This document shows positions 12,036-13,306 of a stretch of DNA of 13,306 nt, one piece after another (within the stretch, counting starts at the first letter, position 1; every line of letters begins with the position of its first letter). Where the stretch lies: positions 1 to 13,306 of the forward strand of contig JBDSLU010000136.1 of assembly GCA_039916225.1 (NCBI GenBank), read 5' to 3'. Source of the stretch: JBDSLU01 sp039916225. GTDB lineage: Bacteria; Acidobacteriota; Vicinamibacteria; Vicinamibacterales; Vicinamibacteraceae. The notes under the pieces were generated by a model. It made no database searches and was not told the origin of the DNA. It was given only the letters and a program-made list of their open reading frames with translations. The translations under genes and the position numbers were made by a program.

Positions 12036-13306
12036 GCGAGCAGGTCTTTCACCACGTGGCCGTGCACGTCGGTGAGGCGATAGCGCCGGCCCTGATGCTT
12101 GAACAGGAGGCGCTCGTGGTCGATGCCGAGCAGGTGCATGAGCGTCGCCTGGAAGTCGTGCACGTGCACGGGATCGCGGACCACGTTGTAGCCGAGCTCG
12201 TCGGTCTCGCCGTGCGTGTAGCCGCGCTTCACGCCGCCGCCAGCCATCCAGATCGAGAAGCAGCGCGGATGGTGATCGCGCCCGTAGTTGTCTTTTTCGA
12301 GCTTGCCCTGCGAGTAGTTGGTGCGGCCGAACTCGCCGCCCCAGATGACCAGCGTGTCCTCGAGCAGGCCGCGCCTCTCGAGATCGACGACCAGCGCGGC
12401 GGACGCCTGATCGACCGAGCTGGTCATCGTCCGGATGTCCCTCGGCAGGTCGCCGTGCTGGTCCCAGCCCTGGTGATAGAGCTGGATGAAGCGCACGTTG
12501 CGCTCGGCCAGGCGCCGCGCCAGCAGGCAGTTGGCGGCGTAGGTGCCGGGCTTGCGGGCGTCCTCGCCGTAGAGGTCGAAGACGGAATCCGGCTCGGTCG
12601 AGAGATCCATCGCGTCCGGGACGGCCGTCTGCATGCGGTAGGCCATCTCGTACTGGGCGACGCGCGCGTCGATCTCGGGATCCATGGTCCGCGCGTGCTG
12701 CTGCTGCTCGAGCGTCCGCAGCGTGTCGAGCATCCGCCGGCGACTGGTGCGATCGATGCCCTTGGGATCGTTCAGGAACAGCACCGGGTCCTTGCCGCCG
12801 CGGAACTGCACGCCCTGATGTTGCGAGGGGAGGAACCCACTGCCCCACAGCCACGAGTAGAGGGGCTGATCGCCTTCGCGGGCGCGCGACAGCAGCACGA
12901 TGAAGCCGGGCAGGTTGGCGTTCTCGGAGCCCAGGCCGTAGGAGAGCCAGGCGCCGATCGACGGCCGGCCCGCCTGCTGCGATCCGGTCTGGACGAACGT
13001 CACCGCCGGATCGTGGTTGATGGCGTCGGTGTGCATCGAGCGGACGATGCACAGCTTGTCGACGATCCGCGCGGTGTGCGGGAGCAGGTTGCTGACCCAG
13101 GTGCCGCTCTTGCCATGCCGCGAGAAGTCGAACTGCGAGCCCGCCATCGGGAACGACTTCTGGTGCGCCGTCATCCCGGTGAGCCGTTGACCCATCCGGA
13201 TCGACGCCGGCAGCTCCTCGCCGTTCATCGCTCGCAGCCGCGGCTTGTAGTCGAACAGCTCGATCTGCGACGGGCCGCCGCTCTGGAACAGGTAGATGAC
13301 CCGCTT
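12032..13306 (-). CDS. DUF1501 family protein, N-terminus beyond the right edge
   Basis: 424 residues are in the window and the frame stays open to the last base, beginning KRVIYLFQSGGPSQIELFDY, a well-known DUF1501 opening stretch. Only the leader region, usually a Tat-type signal and a few dozen residues, is missing; the internal ATG at 13228 is not the start. Conserved landmarks include NHDPAVTFVQTGS, WDQHGDLP, DTLVIWGGEFGRTN, GRDHHPRCFSIWMAGGGVKR, GETDELGYNVV and the C-terminal GRRYRLTDVHGHVVKDLL. The family belongs to the alkaline phosphatase/sulfatase-like superfamily, is exported, and is often encoded beside planctomycete cytochrome (DUF1549/DUF1553) proteins. Its substrate is unknown. 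Here it overlaps a cytochrome/LRR gene by 4 bases, so the two products are made together and may work as a pair. A DUF1553-type gene could lie off the right edge. Confidence 0.95.
   Translation of the reverse strand, partial: KRVIYLFQSGGPSQIELFDYKPRLRAMNGEELPASIRMGQRLTGMTAHQKSFPMAGSQFDFSRHGKSGTWVSNLLPHTARIVDKLCIVRSMHTDAINHDPAVTFVQTGSQQAGRPSIGAWLSYGLGSENANLPGFIVLLSRAREGDQPLYSWLWGSGFLPSQHQGVQFRGGKDPVLFLNDPKGIDRTSRRRMLDTLRTLEQQQHARTMDPEIDARVAQYEMAYRMQTAVPDAMDLSTEPDSVFDLYGEDARKPGTYAANCLLARRLAERNVRFIQLYHQGWDQHGDLPRDIRTMTSSVDQASAALVVDLERRGLLEDTLVIWGGEFGRTNYSQGKLEKDNYGRDHHPRCFSIWMAGGGVKRGYTHGETDELGYNVVRDPVHVHDFQATLMHLLGIDHERLLFKHQGRRYRLTDVHGHVVKDLLA

Noticed and set aside
10584..13052. One 822-codon open frame spanning the cytochrome/LRR gene and most of the DUF1501 gene
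   Set aside because: The part upstream of 12035 is an Arg/Ala-rich shadow of DUF1501 in another frame. The real gene starts at the GTG overlapping the DUF1501 stop.

Overview
The window is very G+C-rich bacterial DNA, densely packed and with no tRNA, rRNA, CRISPR or transposase genes. Gene content (a DUF1501 protein next to a planctomycete-type cytochrome c/LRR protein, a stand-alone bS21 gene, GT4 glycosyltransferases next to a coiled-coil partner) and codon use suggest an Acidobacteriota genome, perhaps Vicinamibacteria. That placement is inference from gene content, not from a phylogenetic marker.

Left half, minus strand (1-5546). Reading in the direction of transcription: rpsU (bS21, TTG start, strong promoter and structured leader), a small two-zinc-knuckle protein of the CxxC-x17-CxxC type, a STAS-domain anti-sigma-factor-antagonist-like protein with its own promoter, then an envelope-polysaccharide cluster. 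The cluster holds a coiled-coil protein with an acidic disordered tail, a GT4 glycosyltransferase with a basic Gly/Pro/Arg tail, a second GT4 glycosyltransferase, and a third one that runs off the left edge. The last four genes are linked by 4-base stop/start overlaps.

Middle, plus strand (5735-9380). purD (phosphoribosylamine-glycine ligase) is divergent from rpsU across a 188-bp promoter region. It is followed by a GTG-started, membrane-anchored protein of unknown function that overlaps purD by 4 bases, and then by a DrrA-type ABC ATPase and a DrrB-type ABC-2 permease. These four genes look like one transcription unit.

Right part. After a 123-bp gap with a strong 5' hairpin lies an enlarged YjbQ/UPF0047-like gene (9504-10577). 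It converges, with a 6-bp gap and a hairpin at the junction, on a minus-strand pair: a DUF1501 gene (running off the right edge) and a membrane protein combining a four-helix DUF2231-like domain, a planctomycete-type cytochrome c domain and 24-residue leucine-rich repeats.

No single obviously new defence or mobile system is present. The most interesting leads are the rpsU leader, the oppositely charged disordered tails in the glycosyltransferase cluster, the enlarged YjbQ-like protein, and the DUF1501/cytochrome/LRR pair.
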